Below are positions 45,853 to 53,103 of a stretch of 64,000 nt of DNA, in pieces (the stretch's first letter is position 1; every line of letters starts with the position of its first letter). This DNA comes from an uncultured Blautia sp. (lineage in GTDB: Bacteria; Bacillota; Clostridia; Lachnospirales; Lachnospiraceae): the NCBI RefSeq assembly GCF_947654165.1, contig NZ_CANTKB010000011.1, forward strand, positions 1 to 64,000, given 5' to 3'. The translations under genes and the position numbers were made by a program. A model generated the notes under the pieces. The model had not been told where the DNA came from. It worked only from the letters and a program-made list of their open reading frames with translations, and ran no database searches.

Positions 45853-46966
45853 GCAATTTTCTTATATTCATTATTACAACTTTTGATTTGTTGACTTGGG
45901 TGACAAAATCGGCAAACTGCTTCTGTAACTCTATTGGAGGTACGATAACCTTAATTGCATTTAGCTTTGCAATTGTCAATCTTGTAATTGCTGCACCTCC
46001 CATATTGTTTCGTATATCCATATACATATCTTCGTTATTAAGAAGTGCAGTTAAAAAATACCCATTCATAATTGTTCTGTTTTGCTTTAATAATGCTACA
46101 CTTGATAGTAAAGTAAATTCTTCTTCAAGTGTATTAACCATTGCAATACCTGTTGTTGCACCATCTTTTATGTATAGAACATCTCCTAATTCAGGATTAC
46201 ACCTTTCATAGATTGGTCTATGAACTTCTTCTGGTACGTAAGTAATATTTGTAAAATCAAACCCTGTTACCTTTATATTTTTTGCAGTTACATATTTATA
46301 TTCGCCAGTTTCAAAACTTTCTGGCGAAAAGTGCGTGCCATCATTTAACTTAATACATACTTCTTTAAGTGTTCTTTTTTTCCAAAACATAGGATTAGAG
46401 ACAGGACTGCCAAACATCTCGACAAATCGGGCTTTGATAAGTTCATCTAATTTTTCAAGTTCTAACTGTCGACTTTTAATAATTGAATTCATCTTATCAA
46501 GTTTTTCAATTATCTGTTCTTGCACTTCTTTAGATGGCACTGGCAAATCGATACCAGACACTTCTTTTAAATAAATCCCCTTCTGAGCAACACCTTTGGA
46601 ATGACTTTCAATATATGAACGTTTCCCCCTTAATGCATACATTAAATACCTTCCACTACAAACATCCTCATCCGGGTGTAAAACTGCAACACTTCGCTGC
46701 AAAGTAAACGACGGTAAATTATTTGGAACAACTGCAACTCGTCCTACAGTCCCAACAATGGTTAGTAATACATCACCACATTTTACTTTCGTTCTTTTAT
46801 TTTCATTTTCAAAATCTTCTTTACTTAAAAATCTTGGTTGATCTAATGTAATTTCATCATCGAAAATATTCTTTGAACTCAGCATCAAATATGAGCTAGT
46901 ATCAATTCCTTGCGGTGGATTATGACTACCATCAGTTATAGAACTACATATATCCTTAATTAACAT
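45848..46966 (-). CDS. hsdS: type I restriction specificity subunit HsdS (copy 1)
   Basis: About 372 residues, two target-recognition domains. TRD1 starts DICSSITDGSHNPPQG; the first conserved helix ends LDELIKARFVEMFGSP near 200; TRD2 starts LKEVCIKLNDGTHFSPE; the last conserved region is KVIVPPIELQKQFADFV. Compared with copy 2 it lacks the final 15 or so residues: the frame runs KLQ and stops at a TAG that belongs to array B. Start at 46966 has GGGG eight bases upstream. A 22-bp repeat (46975-46996) sits just before it. Confidence 0.9.
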   Translation of the reverse strand: MLIKDICSSITDGSHNPPQGIDTSSYLMLSSKNIFDDEITLDQPRFLSKEDFENENKRTKVKCGDVLLTIVGTVGRVAVVPNNLPSFTLQRSVAVLHPDEDVCSGRYLMYALRGKRSYIESHSKGVAQKGIYLKEVSGIDLPVPSKEVQEQIIEKLDKMNSIIKSRQLELEKLDELIKARFVEMFGSPVSNPMFWKKRTLKEVCIKLNDGTHFSPESFETGEYKYVTAKNIKVTGFDFTNITYVPEEVHRPIYERCNPELGDVLYIKDGATTGIAMVNTLEEEFTLLSSVALLKQNRTIMNGYFLTALLNNEDMYMDIRNNMGGAAITRLTIAKLNAIKVIVPPIELQKQFADFVTQVNKSKVVIMNIRKLQ

Positions 46967-46974
46967 CTCTTCAT

Positions 46975-46996
46975 CCCCACAAATCCGAATTGATTT
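46975..46996. repeat. 22-bp direct repeat, copy 1 (recombination site candidate)
   Basis: Identical to 49995-50016. It contains AAATC-CGAATT-GATTT, two 5-bp inverted arms around a 6-base centre, the form expected for a tyrosine recombinase core site. It overlaps the last two bases of the recombinase stop codon and forms the leader of hsdS1. Confidence 0.7.
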
Positions 46997-47963
46997 AAGC
47001 AATAAACTTTTGATGAGATGTTTTTACATTATTCTGATTTACAATGGCATATTGCATGGTAGTATCTATTTGAGAATGTCCTAATATCTTTTGCACTTGT
47101 TCGATTGGCATACCTTTATCAATAGCTCTTGTTGCCATTGTTCTACGGAATTTGTGTGGATGAATCTTTTCCATATTCAATTTCCTGCCAAGTGTACGAA
47201 TACGAATCTCTACCCCGCTAATTTTTAAACGATCATGGGGTGCATCTAACGATACAAAAAGTGCTGGATTATCGTCATCCCGTTTCTTTAAATAATTTTG
47301 CAAATGAAGTTTGGCCTTTGCATCAAAATACACTTTTCGCTCTTTATCTCCTTTTCCAAAAACAACGCATTCTCTAGCCTCAAAATCCACATCTGAAACA
47401 TTCAAATTTACTAACTCACCAACACGTATTCCTGTAGAATATAGCAAATCAATCATAGCTAAATCTCTGGAACATTGACAGTTATCCCTAAGCAATTCGA
47501 TTGCTTCATCAGAAATTATTTCTTTTACAGGTTGCTTCGTTTTTATTTTATGAATGCGTCTCATTGGACTTTTCAATATATAATCTTCTTCCTCTAACCA
47601 AGAGAAAAAGCTTGAAATATTTCGCCGGATATTATCCACCGTAACTTTGCTACAATTATTGATTTTCTGATAATCAACCAGATATTTTCTAATTTCTTCT
47701 GTTGTGATTTTTCGTATCGGTTGTTCTATGTTCTGAAGCATGTGTTCTACCGTAGAACTATAATATTGAATCGTTCTAGACGAACACCCTTCAATCTTTT
47801 TCGCATCCAAAAACAACTGTAAATAGTCATTATTTGAAGTTTCTTCCTTTGAAATTTTATTTTCTGAAAATGTTTGAAGAAGAACTTCCTGCAATTTCTT
47901 CATCTGTGAAATATTCAAATAATCTGCCATCTTATTAATAATCAATACAATTTTTTCTTCCAT
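46995..47963 (-). CDS. tyrosine recombinase next to hsdS genes
   Basis: 322 residues. Core-binding SAM-like domain at about 55-140, catalytic domain after 155 with Arg in YSTGIRVGEL near 182, the HKFRR box (His-x-x-Arg) near 268, LGHSQIDTT near 290 and Tyr in MQYAIVN near 302. Phage-integrase family, XerC/D-sized. The ATG at 47963 follows AGGAGG. Its position between two hsdS genes is typical of recombinases that shuffle DNA-recognition domains of type I systems. Confidence 0.93.
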   Translation of the reverse strand: MEEKIVLIINKMADYLNISQMKKLQEVLLQTFSENKISKEETSNNDYLQLFLDAKKIEGCSSRTIQYYSSTVEHMLQNIEQPIRKITTEEIRKYLVDYQKINNCSKVTVDNIRRNISSFFSWLEEEDYILKSPMRRIHKIKTKQPVKEIISDEAIELLRDNCQCSRDLAMIDLLYSTGIRVGELVNLNVSDVDFEARECVVFGKGDKERKVYFDAKAKLHLQNYLKKRDDDNPALFVSLDAPHDRLKISGVEIRIRTLGRKLNMEKIHPHKFRRTMATRAIDKGMPIEQVQKILGHSQIDTTMQYAIVNQNNVKTSHQKFIA

Positions 47964-48071
47964 GCTGGTATTTCCTCCTAACCATACCAACATCCTACTC
48001 CAAAATCATTAAAAACATTTATTTACCACATATTTTTTCAATAGTTACGATAGATTTTCATAACGAAAGTT

Positions 48072-48374
48072 TTAGAAAGATACATTTGCTTTATATACTA
48101 GCTTCCCTTCTTTTTTTATAGCTTCTCTTAATTCATTTTGTATTTCTTCATCTAAATTAAAAATATCAAACTACAAAAGGGTGCTCGTTTCCTCATTTAT
48201 ATCCAGCATAAAACGAATGAAATCACCGCCTTGCACCGCCAAATCTATATCACTTTTTGTTTTAAAATCCCCACTTACTCTTGAACCAAACAAAATCACT
48301 TTTTGCACATTATACTTTCTGGCAATATCACATATTTCCTCTATTACTATTGGTTCAATTCCTGTTTCTTTCAT
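48072..48374 (-). pseudogene. MNT-type nucleotidyltransferase with an in-frame stop
   Basis: From the ATG at 48374 (AAAGGA upstream) the frame encodes a minimal nucleotidyltransferase: VILFGSRVSGDFKTKSDIDL, with the GSR...DID metal motif intact, up to FMLDINEETSTLL. A TAG at 48171-48173 ends it, yet the frame continues FDIFNLDEEIQNELREAI to a stop at 48072, the usual C-terminus. The HEPN partner gene of such MNT toxin-antitoxin pairs is absent. Overlaps the end of hsdS2. Confidence 0.75.
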
Positions 48375-48387
48375 ATTCTCTGTCCTT

Positions 48388-49563
48388 TTATCCAAAATAT
48401 TTTTGCATCAGACTATCAAATAATAACTGCGTTTCGTCTAATGCTTTTTGCACTGCAACTTTTGATTTGTCGATCTGCTCCAAAGATGAAACATATTCTT
48501 TTTGCAATTCAATTGGTGGAACTATCAACTTTCTCTGTTTTAACGAATTAAATTCTATATTATCTGCAGTGACAGCTCGAACACCTGACAAAATATCTTT
48601 CTCGTGCATTTTAAACTGAACAGCTAAAAATCGTGTAAGAACTCGTTCACCTGGTATGAATACCTTTAAATCTTGATTAACAGTTATTGGAACGGCGTTT
48701 ATTGCAACCGGTAAAGTATGCTTTAATATACCACTTCTAATAACCATTATTACGGAATTTATAGGTACAATTTTTGCCGTACTATTATCTACTCCTAGCT
48801 GATTGATTTTGATTTGACTATCAATTAAAACATCGGTCTTCATATCTTTGGAAGATACCCAAGGAATATCTCCATCTTCATAATATTCAGAATGTGCTTT
48901 TGATGGGGTTCCTCCACCATATATTTCTTCACACAGGTTATCTACTGTATCAGTTTTCCAATCTTTATCGTTATAAATTGCATCACCAAAGAGTTCAACA
49001 AATCGGGCTTTGATAAAATCGTCTAAAGCAGATAATTCATCGTTTCTCATTGCAATTAAATTCTGAAGTTTATCTAGAACCTTAACTATCTGATCTTGTT
49101 CAGAAAGAGAAGGAACTTCTATTTTAATTTGCTTTAAATCTTTAACTGCAAAACTTGCTTGATTAACAGACTTCTTAGTAATATTACCGACTTTACTCCT
49201 AAATGAATGTCCATAAAAACAATATCTTGCATACGCAGGATTTATAACATCACGTCTAGCTTTAAGTCGCAATAAATTCATACCATGAATTATGGTCTCA
49301 TCAGCTTCTTTAACATACAATACTGTTCTTCCAAGATACTGAACACTATTGATATGGGACATAAGTAAATCACCCTCTTCAAGAACATAAGATTCATACT
49401 TTGAAATATCAGTTATCCCCGCATAACCCATTCTATCTCTATTAAATTTATCATTCGCAGTTGTCTCTATCCTTGTTATAGGAAAACCGCCATCGACATC
49501 TCCCTGTTTTATATTTGCCCCGTTCTGTATTTGAAAGAAGCATTCATCTATAGTTTTTATCAT
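48388..49563 (-). CDS. hsdS: type I restriction specificity subunit HsdS (copy 2)
   Basis: 391 residues. TRD1 from DECFFQIQNGANIKQGDVDGG; first conserved helix DDFIKARFVELFGDAIY near 195; TRD2 from VDNLCEEIYGGGTPSKA; C-terminal conserved region KLIVPPIELQKEYVSSLEQI and a full tail ending LFDSLMQKYFG. Different recognition domains from copy 1, so a different target. Same strand as copy 1. A 19-bp direct repeat (48998-49016) in the central helix matches 46422-46440 of copy 1 exactly. Its leader (49570-49592) is a degenerate version of the 22-bp repeat. Confidence 0.92.
   Translation of the reverse strand: MIKTIDECFFQIQNGANIKQGDVDGGFPITRIETTANDKFNRDRMGYAGITDISKYESYVLEEGDLLMSHINSVQYLGRTVLYVKEADETIIHGMNLLRLKARRDVINPAYARYCFYGHSFRSKVGNITKKSVNQASFAVKDLKQIKIEVPSLSEQDQIVKVLDKLQNLIAMRNDELSALDDFIKARFVELFGDAIYNDKDWKTDTVDNLCEEIYGGGTPSKAHSEYYEDGDIPWVSSKDMKTDVLIDSQIKINQLGVDNSTAKIVPINSVIMVIRSGILKHTLPVAINAVPITVNQDLKVFIPGERVLTRFLAVQFKMHEKDILSGVRAVTADNIEFNSLKQRKLIVPPIELQKEYVSSLEQIDKSKVAVQKALDETQLLFDSLMQKYFG
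48998..49016. repeat. 19-bp direct repeat shared by the two hsdS genes
   Basis: ACAAATCGGGCTTTGATAA here and at 46422-46440. It encodes the conserved IKARFVE helix between the two recognition domains. Conservation of the protein helix alone would not demand identical third positions, so recent exchange is likely. Confidence 0.7.
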
Positions 49564-49604
49564 CTACATCATCCCCTACAAATCTATTATTTTTTGTATC
49601 ACTC

Positions 49605-49633
49605 TTGATTGCAGAATATATGTTTGTTATAAT
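49605..49633 (+). promoter_or_regulatory. promoter of the type I toxin mRNA
   Basis: TTGATT (49605-49610), 17-base spacer, TATAAT (49628-49633). Start of transcription expected near 49640. Confidence 0.78.
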
Positions 49634-49744
49634 TGTTCTAGGTGTTATCATATACGGCAGGCGGTTAGTCTTCTGCGGAGGACTGTGACCTCCGATTACA
49701 TAGAACTCTCTTACAGAGAACTCTACGGAAAGGAGAACTTGCTT

Positions 49745-49846
49745 ATGCTTACCATTAGTGACTTGATTGCAGTACTTGCACTTTGTGCAACATTCTATAG
49801 TCTTGGTTACTCACATGGAAAGCGTGATTCCAAGACACAAAAATAA
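49745..49846 (+). CDS. small hydrophobic type I toxin
   Basis: 33 residues: MLTISDLIAVLALCATFYSL, then GYSHGKRDSKTQK. One hydrophobic helix and a basic polar tail, the shape of TxpA/Fst/holin-like toxins that damage the membrane. AAAGGAGAA precedes the ATG. The mRNA (about 49640-49885) has a 100-base leader whose 5' end (AGGTGTTA, then GGCGGTTAGTC at 49660-49670) can pair with sequence beyond the terminator (GACTAGCCGTC at 49902-49912 and TAACACCT). Divergent from hsdS2 and inside the segment bracketed by the 22-bp repeats. Toxicity is inferred. Confidence 0.72.
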   Translation: MLTISDLIAVLALCATFYSLGYSHGKRDSKTQK

Positions 49847-49932
49847 CCGCCCCGAGCCTGAGAAACTTGAGCGGTTATTTTTACTAATATTATATCAATC
49901 AGACTAGCCGTCTATTGGTAACACCTAACTGT
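49838..49932 (-). ncRNA. antisense antitoxin RNA candidate
   Basis: On the minus strand TTGACA (49962-49967), a 17-base spacer and TAGTAT (49939-49944, within TAGTATAAT) would start an RNA near 49932. It runs across the toxin 3' region and ends at the hairpin 49841-49880, which has a T5 run on this strand too. About 95 bases long and fully complementary to the end of the toxin mRNA, as in txpA/RatA. Confidence 0.6.
49841..49884. terminator. bidirectional terminator of toxin and antisense RNA
   Basis: AAATAACCGC (49841-49850) pairs with GCGGTTATTT (49871-49880). TTTTT follows on both strands. Confidence 0.82.
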
Positions 49933-49994
49933 ATCATTATACTATCATTTTCTACCGCCCATGTCAAATTTTATTCAATTTTCAAACATACAGC

Positions 49995-50016
49995 CCCCAC
50001 AAATCCGAATTGATTT
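49995..50016. repeat. 22-bp direct repeat, copy 2
   Basis: Exact copy of 46975-46996, 3,020 bases away and in the same orientation, lying between hsdM and the toxin module where the leader of a first hsdS gene would be expected. Confidence 0.7.
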
Positions 50017-50098
50017 CCTTTCTTTTTATTCACTTTAACATCCTTATTGCAAATTTCCACCAAGTCCTTGACCTGTAATTTAATTATGTTATTATAGC

Positions 50099-50196
50099 AA
50101 TAGTCAACTTTTGACGGATTAAAGCTGGGTTCCCAAATGGGAGTAGGCACATCAGTTGCTTAGAATCCTTTGCTCCTGGGGTTGACTATTTTTTGC
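50099..50196 (+). ncRNA. structured small RNA candidate between hsdM and hsdS2
   Basis: AATAGTCAAC (50099-50108) pairs perfectly with GTTGACTATT (50181-50190), followed by six T in all. An inner hairpin (CCCA-aa-TGGG near 50132-50141) and a second one are possible. A promoter is present: TTGACC (50068-50073), 16-base spacer, TATTAT (50090-50095). No open frame of note. It is on the strand opposite to hsdM and hsdS. No known RNA family was recognised. Confidence 0.6.
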
Positions 50197-50276
50197 TGGT
50201 TTTGTTTCAGAGTATCAAGTATTCGTATTTAATGTTTTTTATTCTGTCATATATCCAATTAATTGTTCTTGTACTG

Positions 50277-51788
50277 TCATTTTTCCTGTAAATTCAACAG
50301 TTTCTCCAACTCATCCATTTCCTTGCCAATTTCCACCTCAATTTCACGAATATTAGCCATAATTTCCGACGTCGGCGGATATTCAACAGGAACATACTCA
50401 ATTTCTTTGTATTTATTAATGCTTAAATCATAATCATTGTCAATAATCTCTTGTTTCGGCACTATAAAGGATTTATCTGTACGCTTTCTTTCTGCTTCCT
50501 TGTCAAGGTTCTTAAATCTTTCAATAATATCCGGAATATCATTTTCTGCAATTGGAGTTCTCTTATCATCTAAGCTAAAACCATCTGCCGTCATATCATA
50601 AAACCATACAGAATCGGTTCCCCCATGTTCTGTTTTTGTAAACACAAGAATAGCTGTTGATACTCCTGCATATGGTTTAAACACACCGGAAGGCATGGAA
50701 ATAACTGCCTCTAATCTCTGATTTTCAACAATTTCTTTTCTGATATCTTTATGTGCCTTTGATGAGCCGAATAATACACCATCAGGTACGATACAAGCAC
50801 ATCTTCCACCAATCTTTAACATGCGAAGAAATAGTGCCAGAAACAGTAATTCTGTCTTCTTTGTTTTACAAACTTTCAGCAAATCCCCAGATACTGACTC
50901 AGCATCAAGACTTCCCTTAAATGGTGGATTGGCAAGCACTAAGGAATATTTATCCTTATCTGGATTCTGGTCAGACAAACTGTCTCTATATTCAATAAAT
51001 GGATTATCAATTCCATGAGTCATCATATTCATTGCTCCAATACGAAGCATAGTCCTGTCCATATCATATCCATGAAACATACGATTCATATAATGATCTT
51101 TTTTCTGCTTATCAAAAAAAATTTCTTCCTTCCTCTTTTCTTTCAAGTATTCTCCTGCTGCAACTAAGAACCCTGATGTTCCACAAGCCGGATCACAAAT
51201 CACTTCCTCACTGGAAGGATTCATCATTTCTACCATCATACGGATAATATGTCTTGGAGTTCTAAACTGACCATTACGGCCAGACTGTGCAATCTTTGAC
51301 AAAAGATACTCATACACATCCCCCCGTACATCCACGGTCTGAATTTCATTCATCATCTGATATATTTCATCTAAGGAATCTACCACTTTTGATAAAACAA
51401 GGGGTGTTGGCAATTTAAAAATCGCATCATCCATATATTTTGAATAAGCACTATTCTTATCACTGTGTAATGTTTTTATAAATGGAAATACCCATTCTTG
51501 TATGATAGAATACATTCTATCCGCAGGAAAATCATGAAAAACGGACCATTTAAGCTGTGAACCATCGATAGTTCTTTCTCCAATCTTTATTTCCTCAGAA
51601 AAAACACTTTGATATGGAAGTCCCAGCATTGCACTTTCTTTTGCTCTTGTATTATCCGAATCATCCAAATCATGAATAAACATTAGATAAGTAATCTGTT
51701 CAATAACTTCAAGTGGATTTACCAAACCACCGGAAGCAAAAATATCCCATAAACTATCAATTTTATTTTTCAATTCACCTGTAATCAT
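50277..51788 (-). CDS. hsdM: type I restriction-modification DNA methyltransferase HsdM
   Basis: 503 residues. N-terminal helical domain (LVNPLEVIEQITYLMFIHDL), then FRTPRHIIRMMVEMM, the SAM motif DPACGTSGFLVAAGEYL near 200 and the catalytic NPPFKGS near 283 of gamma-type N6-adenine methyltransferases. Acts with HsdS to methylate the recognition site. One base after the fic stop, so the pair is coupled. Confidence 0.95.
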   Translation of the reverse strand: MITGELKNKIDSLWDIFASGGLVNPLEVIEQITYLMFIHDLDDSDNTRAKESAMLGLPYQSVFSEEIKIGERTIDGSQLKWSVFHDFPADRMYSIIQEWVFPFIKTLHSDKNSAYSKYMDDAIFKLPTPLVLSKVVDSLDEIYQMMNEIQTVDVRGDVYEYLLSKIAQSGRNGQFRTPRHIIRMMVEMMNPSSEEVICDPACGTSGFLVAAGEYLKEKRKEEIFFDKQKKDHYMNRMFHGYDMDRTMLRIGAMNMMTHGIDNPFIEYRDSLSDQNPDKDKYSLVLANPPFKGSLDAESVSGDLLKVCKTKKTELLFLALFLRMLKIGGRCACIVPDGVLFGSSKAHKDIRKEIVENQRLEAVISMPSGVFKPYAGVSTAILVFTKTEHGGTDSVWFYDMTADGFSLDDKRTPIAENDIPDIIERFKNLDKEAERKRTDKSFIVPKQEIIDNDYDLSINKYKEIEYVPVEYPPTSEIMANIREIEVEIGKEMDELEKLLNLQEK

Positions 51789-52838
51789 TTAATCCTCCAT
51801 CTTCCACACATACTTCGTGTAGCGTCCTCCACCTATTTTTTCTATTTCTCCACTCTTCAATAGTTCTGCCAAAGTTCTTTGTATTGTTGTATCACTGATA
51901 TCCGGATTCATTGCCATCAACTCAGACTTTGTAATCGTACCTATATGGTTTTTTATTATTTCCCGGATGCGAGCTGCTTTAGACAGATTGGGTGCCGTCA
52001 ATAGCTTTACTCTGGATTCAAATTCCTTATAAGCCTTTACAATCACCCCAAGCATATAATTTACAAAAGGCTTGTAATCGTTTTCGTTTTCATGCCAGTT
52101 TATGGAACTATCTTGAAGTGCCTCATAGTACGTTTCTTTCGATTCTTCAATGATTTTTTCAATACTGATGTATTTACCCACAATGAACCCTGACTGATAT
52201 AGCAAAAGCAAGGTAAGCAACCGGCTCATTCTTCCATTTCCATCATTAAATGGATGAATACATAAGAAATCCAGAATAAACATGATATCCAGCAACAATG
52301 GCTCAACCTCATTCTTTGCCTCAGAAAATACTTTACACAATTCATCTATGGAAGCTGGTGTTTCCCATGCAGCTACTGGTTTAAAACGGATTCTCTCATT
52401 CCCATCCGCATCTGTTTCCTGAATAATGTTATCTGAAGTCTTAAATATCCCTCCATCTACATTTCCAAGAAATTTATATAAATCTCTGTGTAACTGTAAA
52501 AGGTAATTCGTGTTTATTGGAATGTAATCATAATTCTCATGTATTGTATTCAATACATCTCTATATCCGGCTATTTCAGATTCATCACGATTTCGCGGAG
52601 TTGTTTTCGCTTGTACCAAGTTCTTCAATCTATCCTCTGCTGTGGAAATACCTTCAATTCTATTTGAAGCCTCTGTACTTTGAACTTTGGCAATTTCTAC
52701 AAGCTCATTAAGTTCATCTTTGTGTGCTTCAATAAAAAGTCTCTGCTCTCCCTTATATTCATGAATAAGCGTAAGTTTCTTAACTATTTCTGGAGTCAGC
52801 AATTTCTTCCATTTTTCTCTGTAATCATAATCCCTCAT
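51789..52838 (-). CDS. Fic-family AMP-transferase-like protein in the restriction operon
   Basis: 349 residues. Inhibitory helix STEASNRIEG near residue 52-60 ((S/T)xxxE(G/N) form, class II, self-inhibited), FIC motif IHPFNDGNGRMSRLL near 195-210 with the catalytic His, and a C-terminal winged helix (KSELMAMNPDISDTTIQRTLAEL). Probably AMPylates a protein or itself and may bind DNA. It is the first gene of the minus-strand restriction operon and directly precedes hsdM. A broken relative lies at 4780-4966. Confidence 0.92.
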   Translation of the reverse strand: MRDYDYREKWKKLLTPEIVKKLTLIHEYKGEQRLFIEAHKDELNELVEIAKVQSTEASNRIEGISTAEDRLKNLVQAKTTPRNRDESEIAGYRDVLNTIHENYDYIPINTNYLLQLHRDLYKFLGNVDGGIFKTSDNIIQETDADGNERIRFKPVAAWETPASIDELCKVFSEAKNEVEPLLLDIMFILDFLCIHPFNDGNGRMSRLLTLLLLYQSGFIVGKYISIEKIIEESKETYYEALQDSSINWHENENDYKPFVNYMLGVIVKAYKEFESRVKLLTAPNLSKAARIREIIKNHIGTITKSELMAMNPDISDTTIQRTLAELLKSGEIEKIGGGRYTKYVWKMED

Positions 52839-52902
52839 TTAATTACCTCATTATTATTTATTTTAGTCATTTGAGTTGCACATGACGCAATTAACTATAT
52901 TC

Positions 52903-52973
52903 ATTCTACTATATTTTAACTTATACGTCAACGTTTTTAATTTAGTCAATCAATCGCTTTTTGACTAAATTAA
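52903..52973 (-). promoter_or_regulatory. restriction operon promoter with a 13-bp inverted repeat
   Basis: Minus strand TTGACG (52926-52931), 17-base spacer, TAGAAT (52903-52908). Just upstream, TTAATTTAGTCAA (52937-52949) and TTGACTAAATTAA (52961-52973) are perfect inverted repeats 11 bases apart, in the place of an activator or repressor site. The winged helix of the Fic protein is a candidate binder; that is inference. Confidence 0.72.
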
Positions 52974-53022
52974 CCATAAAACAGCCGCTCTTATAATACC
53001 TATTCTTTCCAATACACCAGAC

Positions 53023-53069
53023 AAAAAAAGGAGACCCACAAGCCATTCTGCCTGTGCATCTCCTTTTTT
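53023..53069 (-). terminator. terminator of htpG
   Basis: Minus strand AAAAAAGGAGA pairs with TCTCCTTTTTT around a loop of about 25 bases. Palindromic, so it may also act on plus-strand transcripts. Confidence 0.75.
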
Positions 53070-53103
53070 CACTTTTCCATCTTCTATTGTTTCTTCATAC
53101 TGC

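Noticed and set aside
49561..49600. Third full copy of the 22-bp repeat before hsdS2
   Set aside because: Similar in layout (ATCCCC, ACAAATC) but with several mismatches and one inserted base; recorded only as a degenerate leader.
50068..50196. Retron msr-msd or type III toxin-antitoxin RNA
   Set aside because: No reverse transcriptase or ToxN-like gene is nearby and the sequence has no tandem repeats.
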